A DNA stretch of 60,000 nt from NCBI GenBank assembly GCA_030704615.1, contig CM060733.1, positions 43,588,001 through 43,648,000 of the forward strand. Direction: 5' to 3'. The notes under the pieces are model-generated. The model saw only the letters and a list, made by a program, of their open reading frames with translations. It searched no databases and was not told the DNA's origin. Of the stretch, positions 50,931-60,000 are shown piece after piece. Source of the stretch: Takakia lepidozioides. Lineage: Eukaryota; Streptophyta; Takakiopsida; Takakiales; Takakiaceae. A program made the translations under genes and the position numbers. Within the stretch, counting starts at the first letter, position 1, and the number at the start of each line of letters is the position of its first letter.

Positions 50931-53170
50931 GGCCTAACCACACGTGTTCCAAATTCAAATTTGGCAAAAGAGTTTTGAATATTCTGTCCACAGGTCTTGA
51001 GTTGGTGACCTTAAGCAGTCAGGTTGTCTTAGATTTCAAAATGTGGGCCGCTCAAGATTTCAACGGGTGCACTGCACTGCGTGTGAATTTGGGTTGGTGT
51101 TGCAAACTGCACATATCTCTGTAGATCAGGTGGACATGCCGCAGGTTGCTGGTGGTGAGTTTGATGGCTCTGGAATTTTAGGAAAAGATCGTTACTATAG
51201 CTGCAATTAACTTACATTCCGACGGTGCTAATTCACTGAACTTTTATTTCTCGCTTTAGGTTCACAAGGGCAACAGTGCTATATGTGCTCTTCGTATGAA
51301 CTATGAACGTTGTTGCAATTAAGTAAACTATCACTCATCTTTGCTTCTACTCAGCACTTGTGTCTAATTTGTACGTCTTTGCTAATGGATATGGCCTCTG
51401 CTAGCTCTGCAATGGTAGTAAAGTGATGTATGCTCATGATTTAAGTTGAACTCCATCATATTCTGGATCTAGTATTAACTCAAACGGGCTAAGTTAATAG
51501 AAACAAGAGGCTCCGCCACAAGAGGCTCTGTCCTTGCTCTTTCCTTCTTTGTTTTTGGGGTTGTTGTTTTATACTTTTCCCACCGCTTCATGAATCATGC
51601 CCATCAACGCTCCATAGACTAGGCTTAATGGATAAGCCTAGTTCTCCGCCTAGGCAAGATGTCTCCACAATGCCTCTTTCCCTTGCGGGACAGAGCCAAC
51701 AAGATGTTTTATAAATGTATTTCCACTCAAGCAGTTCTTCACCAAACTTTATTTCTAGATTTAGATTCGCAGGAGTGAGCGGAGTGTTATATGATCTCTT
51801 TGTATGAATATTGTTGCCCATTCAATAAACTATCACCCCTCTTTGCTTCTACTGTCGAAGACTCAGCACTGGTGTCTAATTTGTACTTCTCTGCTATGAT
51901 ATGGATATGGATTATCAACAGGTTACGGAACCACCGCAAGCCCAACTGCCAACCATTTCCAGGTTTGGAAGAGAAAACTTGCACCTTGTGAAGCTCAAAA
52001 TGGAAGTGTTTTTAGAGAAGGAGGTTTGGATGTAGGGTCGGGTCAGATGACCTAACTGCTACAGCTGATAGCTGTGCAATGGACTCGCAAGTCCCAACAG
52101 GCATGAGCAAGTGAGGGAGGATATTTTTCTTTTATTCTATGTTTCACACTCCCCTTGGGAAATCTTCCATCTCCAGCACAATGTCCCATGTGGATTCTTG
52201 AGACAATTGTTCTGGTTACACAGATTTTTCTGTTAGTGTTTTATTAAATAAACTTGTCACTGCACACAGTCCACAGCTAATGTATTGTGGGGACAGGTGG
52301 CCCCTTGTACCTCTCCACCTGGCTTTCTACAAAGTCTCTCCAGTAGACACAAAAGGTCCTTTTTCTGGTATACTCAAAGTGTTCTGTCATATCTTCTCGC
52401 AAGAAGAGAGTTTTAAAGTATCTTCTAGGGATGGGATAGTCTTTTGGGTGAAACTAGTGATGAATTGAGAATCTCGAGTGTTAGAGAGAATTCCAAGATG
52501 CTGAACAATGCACAGCTGCCCAATAATCAAGCTCATTCCGAATCGTATTCACTTCCATCTCAAGCTTTGGAGAAGCTCAGAAGAACCAGTCACCACAACC
52601 ATAATATTACAATTCAGCTCTGAGTGATTCTCTAAGGTGGGAGGCCTTGAGAGGGAGGGGTTGAGAAGAGGGAGAAAACCACAGCAAGGGAGGGGAGCAG
52701 AAGACAGGGAGTTTTTCATCACTCTTAAGTGTCAGTCTCTTGATATGCGATTTTTCTCCCTGCAGAAGACAATATGACAGAAAGCAAACTGACTCGTGTA
52801 TGTAACTCCTGGGCAGCGATCGAACAATAAAGCTATGGAGTCTGGAAGGAGAGTTTGACATTGGGGCAGGACCTGCAAAGTTATCATCACAGGCAGTGGT
52901 AGCCACCACACACCAGATTTAGCACAACATTCTGGTTTCCTTCCAACAGAGTCACTCCAAAATTCCCCCTTCACTCATTACCTGCTCCAGTCAAGTGCAA
53001 TTATGGGCTGACTTCCCCACCTATGCTGGGTAGACGCCATTATCATTTCCTGTGGATGTACCTCAATAGTACATCATGATCAATATCCTCAGGAACTGGT
53101 GGATGAACTGCGTAGCTACACAGATCTATGAATGAAGTAACAGGCCTGCACCTTGCAGAAAAACATCCTT
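50931..53170. other. No gene; contains a diverged direct duplication
   Basis: 51222-51400 and 51735-51915 are diverged direct copies sharing AACTTTATTTCT, AGTAAACTATCAC-like and TTTGCTTCTACT, GTGTCTAATTTGTAC. The remainder, including 52000-53100, shows no coding or structural signal that I recognise. 53000-53170 is the 3' flank of PPR copy B. Confidence 0.5.
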
Positions 53171-55792
53171 TCACCAGTAATCCTCACAAGAACAAACCCC
53201 ATCTTCAAAGTGGTGAAAGCGGGTTGCGTCTCGTACAACAATTGCTCGGCCAACGATCTTTGAGATGAACTTGGTGGAGGTGTGGCAGTCCCCACACATC
53301 CGAAGATTCTTGATGAGACGGAGAGGTGTCCTAGGGGCCGTGCTGATCAGCCCAAAACCAATGGCCACTTCTCACTGTGGTGGCAAAGAGAAAATTCCCT
53401 TTGCTCCTCCCCCACATCAGGCAATACAAAGTGTCTGTCGGGCACATACCCTGCCTCCTTCATCTGCCCAGACAATCTTCTCAGCTCAGCATGGATTTCC
53501 TTAACTTTTTGGATGCAATTTGTCGTCTACGACAAAGGTGTGCACCCTGTTGCCAACCTCAATACAGCAACGACCTAGCTCCTTTCTAACCCCTCTGACC
53601 TTCATCATTTTCCTCACCTTTGCACTATCGTCCCACCTGCCAGCTGTGGCATAGATGTTTGAGAGCAACACGTAAGTCGCGGCGTCCTGTTCATCCCACT
53701 TGAGCATAGATGTTGCCATACGTTCAGCCATCTCCACATTGCCATGGATTCTGCAGGCACCAAGTAAGGCCTTCCACACCACAGCATCTGGTTTGATTGG
53801 CATTTTATTAATGAGGTCCTCTGCCTCATCCAATCGCCCCACACGTCCAAGAAGGTCCACCATGCAGCCAAAGTGCTTTACTGTTGGAGTGACACCATGA
53901 TCTTGACTCAGGGAATCAAAGTGGCGTCTTCCTTTCATACAGTAGGCCAACATGGCTGCATGCAGAGAGAACAGATATGAATGTGATACTGTCCGGCTTC
54001 ACCCCTTCCTTTTGCATTCTTTCAAATAGATGCAGGGCCTCCCTATGACAACCATGCTGGGCATATCCTGCGATCATCGCGCTCCACGACACCACATTTC
54101 GTTCGGCCATATTGTCGAACACTCCCTTTGCATTCTCAATGCACCCACATTTGGAATACATGTCCACGAGAGTATTGTTCAGAATGACATTTGGTACAAG
54201 TCCCGCTTTGACGATGTCACCATGGACCTCTTTGCCCTTTTCCAGGGCTGCCAGGCGCGCACACGCATTGCAAACGCAAACAAATGTGATGTGGTTGGGC
54301 TTCACCCCTTCCTGCACCATTTGCTCATAGGTCTCCAAAGCCTCCATGCCACGCCCCTGCTGGGCATATCCTCCGATCATTGCGTTCCACGACACCACAT
54401 TTCGTTCAGCCATATTGTCAAACACTCCCTTTGCATCCTTGATGCTCCACATTTGGCATACATGTCCACGAGGGTACTGTTCAGAATGACATTTGGTACA
54501 ATTCCAGCTTTGACAATGTCACCATGGACCACTTTGCCCTTTTCCAGGGCTGCTAGGCTCGCACACGCATTGCAAACGCAAACAAACGTGATGTGGTCGG
54601 GCTTCACCCCTTCCCGAACCATTTGCTCATAAGTATCCAATGCCTCCATCCCCCGCCCCTGCTGAGCATATCCTGCGATCATGGCGCTCCACGACACCAC
54701 ATTTCGTTCAGCCATATTATCAAACACTCCCTTTGCATTCTCGATGCACCCACATTTGCAATACATATCCACAAGGGTATTATTCAGAATGACATTTGGT
54801 ACAAGTCCAGCTTTGACAATGTCACCATGGACCTCTTTGCCCTTTTCCAGGGCTGCCAGGATCGCACATGCATTGCAAACACAAACAAACGTGATGTGGT
54901 TGGGTTTCACCCCTTCCCAAATCATTTGCTCATAGGTTTCAAAAGCCTCCATCCCGCGACCCTGCTGTGCATATCCTGCGATCATTGCACTCCACGATAC
55001 CACATTTCGTTCAGCCATATTGTCAAACACTCCCTTCGCATCCTCGATGCACCCACATTTGGCATACATGTCCACGAGGCTATTGTTCAGAATGACATTT
55101 GACACAATTCCAGCTTTGACGATGTCACCATGGACCTCTTTGCCCTTTTCCAGGGCTGCAAGGCTCGCACAAGCATTGGAAACACAAACATACGTGATGT
55201 GGTTGGGTTTCACCCCTTCCCGAATCATTTGATCATAGGTCTCCAAAGCCTTCCTACCGCACCCATGCTTGATAAATCCTGCCATCATTATATTCCATGT
55301 GATCAAACATCGTTGAGGCATTCTGTTGAACACTTGGTGAGCATCCACGATGCTCCCACACTTAACATACATGTTGACAAGGGTGTTGTTTAGGAAAACG
55401 TTTGGCTTGAATCCACTTTGGAAAAGGTGAGCATGTACCTGCTTTCCAACATCCAGGCCTTTTATCTTGATGCACTTATGCAACAGACAGACATAAGTAT
55501 CAGAATCTGCTGGAATGCCTCCTTGGTTTAAAGTCTGTAGTGCCTCTTTCAGTCGCCCTGCCTCACACAGCATCCTCACATGCCCAGAAGTGCCAGAAGA
55601 GGCATTGTGGACTGCCTCTCTTGGTCCTCTTTCGCAAGTTCTTGTCATGGTCGAGGTGCCTGATTTTATGAACTGTGCCGCTGCTGCTGCTGCTTCCAGT
55701 TGACCATCTACCCATGCAGGTTTCTTGTAGCTATCGATCGACAGGGAATCATAGATAATCTTGTACTTGTAATCCAGCCCTCTTGGATGAAT
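53171..55792 (-). pseudogene. PPR-E-DYW editing factor with N-terminal PDF half-motif, copy B; four frameshifts
   Basis: Same plan as copy A on the opposite strand: after GTGGATCCAG the exon starts IHPRGLDYKYK...P-A-W-V-D-G-Q-L-E, then P-L-S repeats with [19 protein letters not shown] text, E/E+ and a DYW domain ending C-S-C-E-D-Y-W. Frame breaks lie near 54447 (one G lost in MYAKCGSI), 53933 (extra A after G-L-L-Y-E), 53505 (extra A in a run of five) and 53365-53372 (one base lost in H-S-E-K-L-A). In-frame stretches of 475, about 178, about 150 and 65 codons remain. The intron position is conserved with copy A. Cannot encode one protein as it stands. Confidence 0.92.
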
Positions 55793-55988
55793 CTGGATCC
55801 ACACTCTATCCCTGATCCTTCAGCTATCCCTGCCTCTGCACAAGTCATGCATGCATCCTCGCCTTGCTGCTGGCAGGTGACAATGACAGCCTAGATTTGG
55901 TCTAGCAAATACCCCAACCCTACTTAGAACACACTAGTTCCTATGCTGAATTGCGTGTGCTTCTATCTGTAATCTAACAGGCATTCAC

Positions 55989-57540
55989 CTTTTTGCCTCG
56001 ACTGTCCCACCATTGACTGGGGTTGGAAAAACATTCCTTCCAAAGATTCTCCTTGCCTCTGTTATCTGTTTTTGGATACTTTCCTGTTGCCACATTGGCA
56101 GTAAAATGTCAGAATCACTGGAAACCACCATAGGTCCACCCAACACGCTAACTGGCAGATTTTAACATGAAAAGGGTTGACTCTGCCAAGAGGGCAAAAG
56201 AGGCGAAGAAGGTGCCTTCCTTAGCAGTGACTGATTTTGCAATTGTGCTGCTGCCGCCACCGCCACTGCTTCCAGTAGCCTTGGTGCTAGTAGCTGATAA
56301 TGACAGCCTAGATTCATTCTAGCAAACACACCAACCCTACCCACAACACACTAGCTCCTATGGTGAATTGCATCTGCTTCTAACAGGGATTCACCTTTTT
56401 GCTTCGATTGTCCCACCATTGACGGGGGTCAGAGCAATTGCAAAACTTCTCCTCGTCTCTGTTATCTGTTTTTGGATACTTGCCTGTTGCCCATTGGCAG
56501 TAACATGACAAAATCTATCCAAATCACCATAGATCCACCCAACGGGCTAACTTGCAGACCTCCACCTGAGAAACTAGGACGCTTCCAATAAGGTGGCAAA
56601 ACAGGATGAAATGTGTTCAAGAAGAAGGTGCCCTCACCTCTTTGTCCTTGTTCTTGTGTCATGGCAGCTAGCTTTTCTTTCAACCAGGGAGGATCCAACT
56701 TGCCATCAACCCAAAAGGACCTTTTGTGTGTGTTGCTTGTGCCTGTAGTCAGGTGATCTTGGATTGGTCTGTGAGGAGAGCCACCAAGGTGCAGCTGAGC
56801 AGCCATAGATTTAAACTCGGCCTCCTAAGACCAAGCTGGCCCTCCCAAGGACCTTGCAAACTCCCAGGAAAAATACCGCATCGTGGTACTAACAAGAAGA
56901 GCCCACATTTGCAGGATGTACAAACTTCTTCAAATTGGACATTAAGAAAGCCACACCTTGTGATTGCGTTTGTCCCACCATTGAGAACGATCTTTAAAAA
57001 ACTTGTGCCAGTTTTGCTCCATGCTCTACAGTAGACCTTTGTGGCCAAAAATCAGACAGAATCAACATTTTGACAAGTTCCCTTAAGGAGGAGTGCGAGT
57101 GCTCTTTCAACAACATTCATGGAGTCACTTTGGGCTCCATTGGACTCTACACAATTGGGAACATTCGAGCATGTCCAAACTTACACAAATGCTGAACCAG
57201 CTTATGTCTGTAGACTGCACATTTTGGAGTAGTATGTGAAAACGACCAGGGAGGAGCTGAGCAGCCACAGTCTCAACCCTCCCAAGTACCTTGCAAACTC
57301 CAGGTGCACATCCTACTTTCACAACCTCGATGCGGACAGTGTAAGCAGTTTTTGCCTACCAAAGCAAGATTGTGACTTCAATCAACAACGGTACAGTCCA
57401 GTCCACACAATACGATCATACCAAAGTTCCGTCAACCCCACTTTCTCATCCTACATGAAGAAAGCTCACCTTGTCAAGGCAACTGTCCCACCATTGTGAA
57501 GGATCTTTAAAGAACCCCTGCCAGTGCTGCTCCATGCTCC
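55989..57540 (-). pseudogene. OSB-type PDF-motif exons upstream of PPR copy B
   Basis: Pieces on the - strand: about 57540-57470 SMEQHWQGFFKDPSQWWDSC, GTGAGC donor; a degenerate second half near 57290-57230 (V-Y-R-H-K); exon 57025-56957, exactly 23 codons, SMEQNWHKFFKDRSQWWDKR between CTGTAG and GTGTGG; exon 56768-56638 starting TNPRSPDYRHK, then an extra T in the run near 56717, then W-V-D-G-K-L-D-P-P-W-L-K-E-K-L-A-A-M; a duplicated, decayed unit 56480-56160 with Q-W-W-D-N-R-S-K-K; and the last half-motif about 56052-55989, L-W-K-E-C-F-S-N-P-S-Q-W-W-D-S-R-G-K-K, GTGAAT donor, phase 0 to the PPR exon. Alternating half-motif exons and the shared upstream order show the whole block was duplicated. 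Confidence 0.72.
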
Positions 57541-58445
57541 AGCATTGACCTATGCACCAGACATACCGATTATCAGCATTGTCTAACAGTCTCGTGCGCT
57601 TTCTTAAGAGTACATTCGTTTCTGCTGGATTGCGCAAAAAGACAATTCCCCACGGCGCATACATACAACACATCCACCCCAAAAAGAAAACTGTGAAGTG
57701 TTTCGCGTTATCACCTAATTTGAGTGGCGTCCCCGAAGGCGCCATCGCCACCATGTGCAAGGGGCTCTATTTTCTGCGCTTTGCCACCGGGGGTGCCGCT
57801 TTCAGCTCCACAGCCCAGCCCCTCAATGCGCTGCATGGCCTCGCGTGTGGATGGGGTACAGAACATGGAACAGCAAAAAGACCATGAACGCAGGCCCAGG
57901 CCATATGAGCTAAAAGTGACGGTTTCCGGCTCCCAAGACCAGGGTGCCCGGGGTAGAGGACAAGGGCACATTACAGAATACAAAAACCGCCATGCATGTT
58001 AGGTAACCCCACCCCCGGGAAGATTCCAATATCGGGGTGGATTCCTAGAATATTCCGTGTCCGGGGTTCCGGGCCTGGGGTATGTGAAGAATCTATGTAA
58101 CGCCCTAGGATACATTTTTCTTAAAAGATTCTACAGCCTACGGGCTACCTGCTTATATACGTTCCGTATATCAATGAGTACATAACATATTTCCAAGTAT
58201 TTGTCGGGCTGCTGCCCGGGCAGGAAGACAAAAACCCAAGCTAGGGTTTTTCGCGAGGGAAGAGGAACTTTGCAAAGTCCATGGCCCATTTGGGGGGGGG
58301 TTCACCATACATTTCCCCAATCTATGAGTTTCCACAGGTCTGTTTGACTCCACACCTGTAATGGGAGAAGCCGTATCTTTACTAAATGGCCAAATTTGTC
58401 TTTCAATTCTGTAAATCATGTTGGCGAGGCTGATGCATGCAGTAT
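57541..58445. other. No gene assigned
   Basis: Upstream side of the copy B block. No SSB-like domain was found in either strand. 58096-58200 (TGTAACGCCCTAGG, TTATATACG, ATCAATGAGTAC) has the look of an LTR promoter piece, without definable ends. Confidence 0.35.
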
Positions 58446-58660
58446 GCATGGATTACCTACGTTACAGGTGAGGCTGGAGGAGCTGGAGCAGCAACTGGCA
58501 GAAGCACGAAGCAAAATGCCTGAAAGATAAGAGTCTGCAGAGAAGGAAATGAAAACGTCAGAGGTGGCCTACACGTACAGGGGCAAGCTGGCAGCATCTG
58601 AAGCAGCTCAAGTGAGGGTGGCTATTACTGAGCTGTAGAAGGTGCAAGCAGAGAGAGTGA
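58446..58660 (+). pseudogene. Coiled-coil-coding exon fragment
   Basis: After a TTACAG, the frame reads RLEELEQQLAEARSKMPER, stop, E-S-A-E-K-E-M-K-T-S-E-V-A-Y, G-K-L-A-A-S-E-A-A-Q-V-R, stop, K-V-Q-A-E-R-V. The heptad pattern is typical of a long coiled-coil protein (WEB-family-like by style). Two stops, TAA and TAG, disable it. Family uncertain. Confidence 0.4.
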
Positions 58661-58671
58661 ACACAGGGAAG

Positions 58672-58983
58672 AGACACTACCTTTGTAAGGGACTCACTCT
58701 AGTAGTAGGACTTATCTTCTTTATTGGATGTCTCAGCTTTTGGTTCGGCAATCTCATCGTTGTAGATCAATACGCGTAGTGACAACTGCAGGATCAGATT
58801 TCTCTCCACCATTCTGTCGAACTTTGTCGAGCAAGTCTCTGTAAACTCCTCCTTATTAGAACTGCCTCTGTAATATCCCTCTACTTGCTTCAATTGATCT
58901 TTGATTCCACTCTCTGTAATTTTTATCCGCTTCACCCTAATAGTATGTGGGCAGAATATTGCCACCTTCTGTTTCTTCGTCAT
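58672..58983 (-). mobile_element. LINE 3' fragment
   Basis: 58680-58725 matches the LINE end at 16400-16445 (ACTACCTTTGT...GGACTCACT...AGTAGTA). The - strand frame 58983-58699 ends D-K-S-Y-Y as the LINE's C-terminal region does (G-K-S-Y-Y), but otherwise shows no clear match. Confidence 0.45.
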
Positions 58984-60000
58984 TCATGACTGACGACATA
59001 GTTAAATCTATGACCTCTGCAGTCTTGCACAGAGGAGAACGTACTTATATGGCCAGTATATAGCATCTTGGTTCTTCTCAGTAGCTTCCCTTGGTGTAAC
59101 CTTGTGGGAAAAAACATAGCGTGCAATTTGCGGTGAGTTTTTAGGGGCAATGCCATGGAAACAGATACTTTACGGCAATGTAAGATTGTTATGTCTCCTT
59201 ACTGTTTGCAACATGTGCTCAAACAACTAAACAATGTCTGAGCAAGTTAACATCCCAACCTAGAATCTTCTCTTGCTGCTTGCCAAGGAGTACCTGCATA
59301 TTGAGTACGCCTTGCTCTCTCTCCACTGCTTGTTCCGTTTACACTCCATGTCTACAATCAGCAACACATCCCTTAAGTAATCCTAAGGTCTCACTCCCTT
59401 GCTTTAAGATATCCAGGCTAGTTGACCGCTTGTACGTCCCTGTTTGTGCTAGGGATGAAAGACGGGAGATTGAGATTGAAGAACATTTGTTCTTCCACTA
59501 TACTCGACCCTAACTATGAGATACGTGGTCGATAGTATCCCATATTCCATGACAGCCAATCCCTCTTTCATTATGAGGACCAGAAATGCTTGGCAGCATA
59601 TCTACATGAGGCTCTCCACCTGAAATCGACCACTACAAATCTGACCCCTAGGATCTGCCCGGTACGTTATCATTTAAGTTCACACTTCATTTGATCATAT
59701 CTGCTTGGTTATTGAAATTTAAATATCTGTATCTCAAGACGGGTCTCTCTCACACTGGCAGTAGGTACAGCTCTCTCATGTGTATATTGTATTGGAGATT
59801 ATATCATGAGAAGGATGTATATTTCCCTATAATTCAGAAGTGTTGAGCTCGTGTTGAGTATTCGAGAAAGAACGAGAGAAGCCTCAACACCCTGCGGCTG
59901 GAGATAAAGAGACATATCGACGTATGACTGATATATATATTAAAATTTATGCAAGCCTGAACATCATGCCAGTCCCAAATGGCAGTTGGGAATTGGAGCA
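58984..60000. other. No gene assigned
   Basis: AT-rich, with a TATATATAT run at 59932-59940. Neither strand shows a credible coding segment or element end. Confidence 0.4.

Noticed and set aside
50410-50991. Three overlapping Pro/Arg/Gly-rich ORFs as genes
   Set aside because: All frames are open only because of extreme GC content; no homology or codon structure is visible.
54030-55393. Long + strand ORFs opposite PPR copy B (and - strand ORFs at 41997-43545 opposite copy A)
   Set aside because: They are antisense shadows of the repetitive PPR coding sequence and show no independent domain.
58096-58260. A solo LTR starting TGTAACGCCC
   Set aside because: The promoter-like look is suggestive, but no CA end or flanking duplication could be found.

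Overview
This window looks like nuclear DNA of a land plant with a large, repeat-filled genome. It has spliced genes with canonical introns, pentatricopeptide-repeat (PPR) editing factors of the DYW class, organellar single-stranded-DNA-binding (OSB) type motifs, Ty3/gypsy LTR elements, hAT elements and a LINE. Expanded, internally repetitive DYW-PPR genes together with this repeat load point to a fern or lycophyte, a fern most likely; this is inference and was not tested by search.

Layout. (1) 1-9729 is a Ty3/gypsy-type LTR retrotransposon on the + strand that lacks only its 5' LTR (outside the window): leader ORF, gag with zinc knuckles, a protease joined directly to integrase (reverse transcriptase and RNase H are missing), a long 3' region with four extra ORFs, a polypurine tract and an 888-bp 3' LTR. 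(2) 9730-13500 holds debris: an LTR-element start on the - strand with an initiator-Met-tRNA primer site, and a broken gag gene on the + strand. (3) 14007-21695 (- strand) is the one apparently intact host gene: six exons that splice in frame to a 344-residue DUSP12/YVH1-like dual-specificity phosphatase. Its introns carry LINE remnants and a 75-bp hAT-type MITE. (4) 21888-22718 is an 823-bp terminal-inverted-repeat element flanked by TTAA. (5) 22834-39602 is dominated by two inverted copies of one hAT transposon. Copy 2 (33310-39602, 6.3 kb) is complete with inverted ends, a near-perfect 8-bp target duplication and a PPR gene fragment inside. Copy 1 is interrupted at 26900 by a second LTR of the first retrotransposon family. 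Between the copies lie a chimeric LTR-leader/SWIM-finger ORF, a decayed Ty3/gypsy pol, an unknown ORF and a 373-bp tandem duplication. (6) 39660-44064 and 53171-57540 are two inverted, diverged copies of one gene block: exons encoding OSB-type PDF motifs spliced to a large PPR-E-DYW exon. Copy A has one frameshift in the PPR exon; copy B has four there and more lesions in its PDF exons. A SABATH methyltransferase remnant lies upstream of copy A. (7) Between the blocks are an unrecognised two-module ORF pair on the - strand (44996-46615), a decayed zinc-finger ORF, a 2.6-kb field of dispersed CAGACT motifs and a GC-rich stretch. (8) 57541-60000 holds little more than a coiled-coil-coding fragment and a LINE tail.

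The phosphatase gene is the only clear candidate for a working gene. The most unusual signal is the OSB-PDF/PPR-DYW gene architecture: in both copies a phase-0 intron splits a PDF motif, and its second half is the start of the PPR exon, so the predicted protein joins an organellar ssDNA-binding motif to an RNA-editing PPR protein. All assignments are by reading motifs; no database search or alignment was run.
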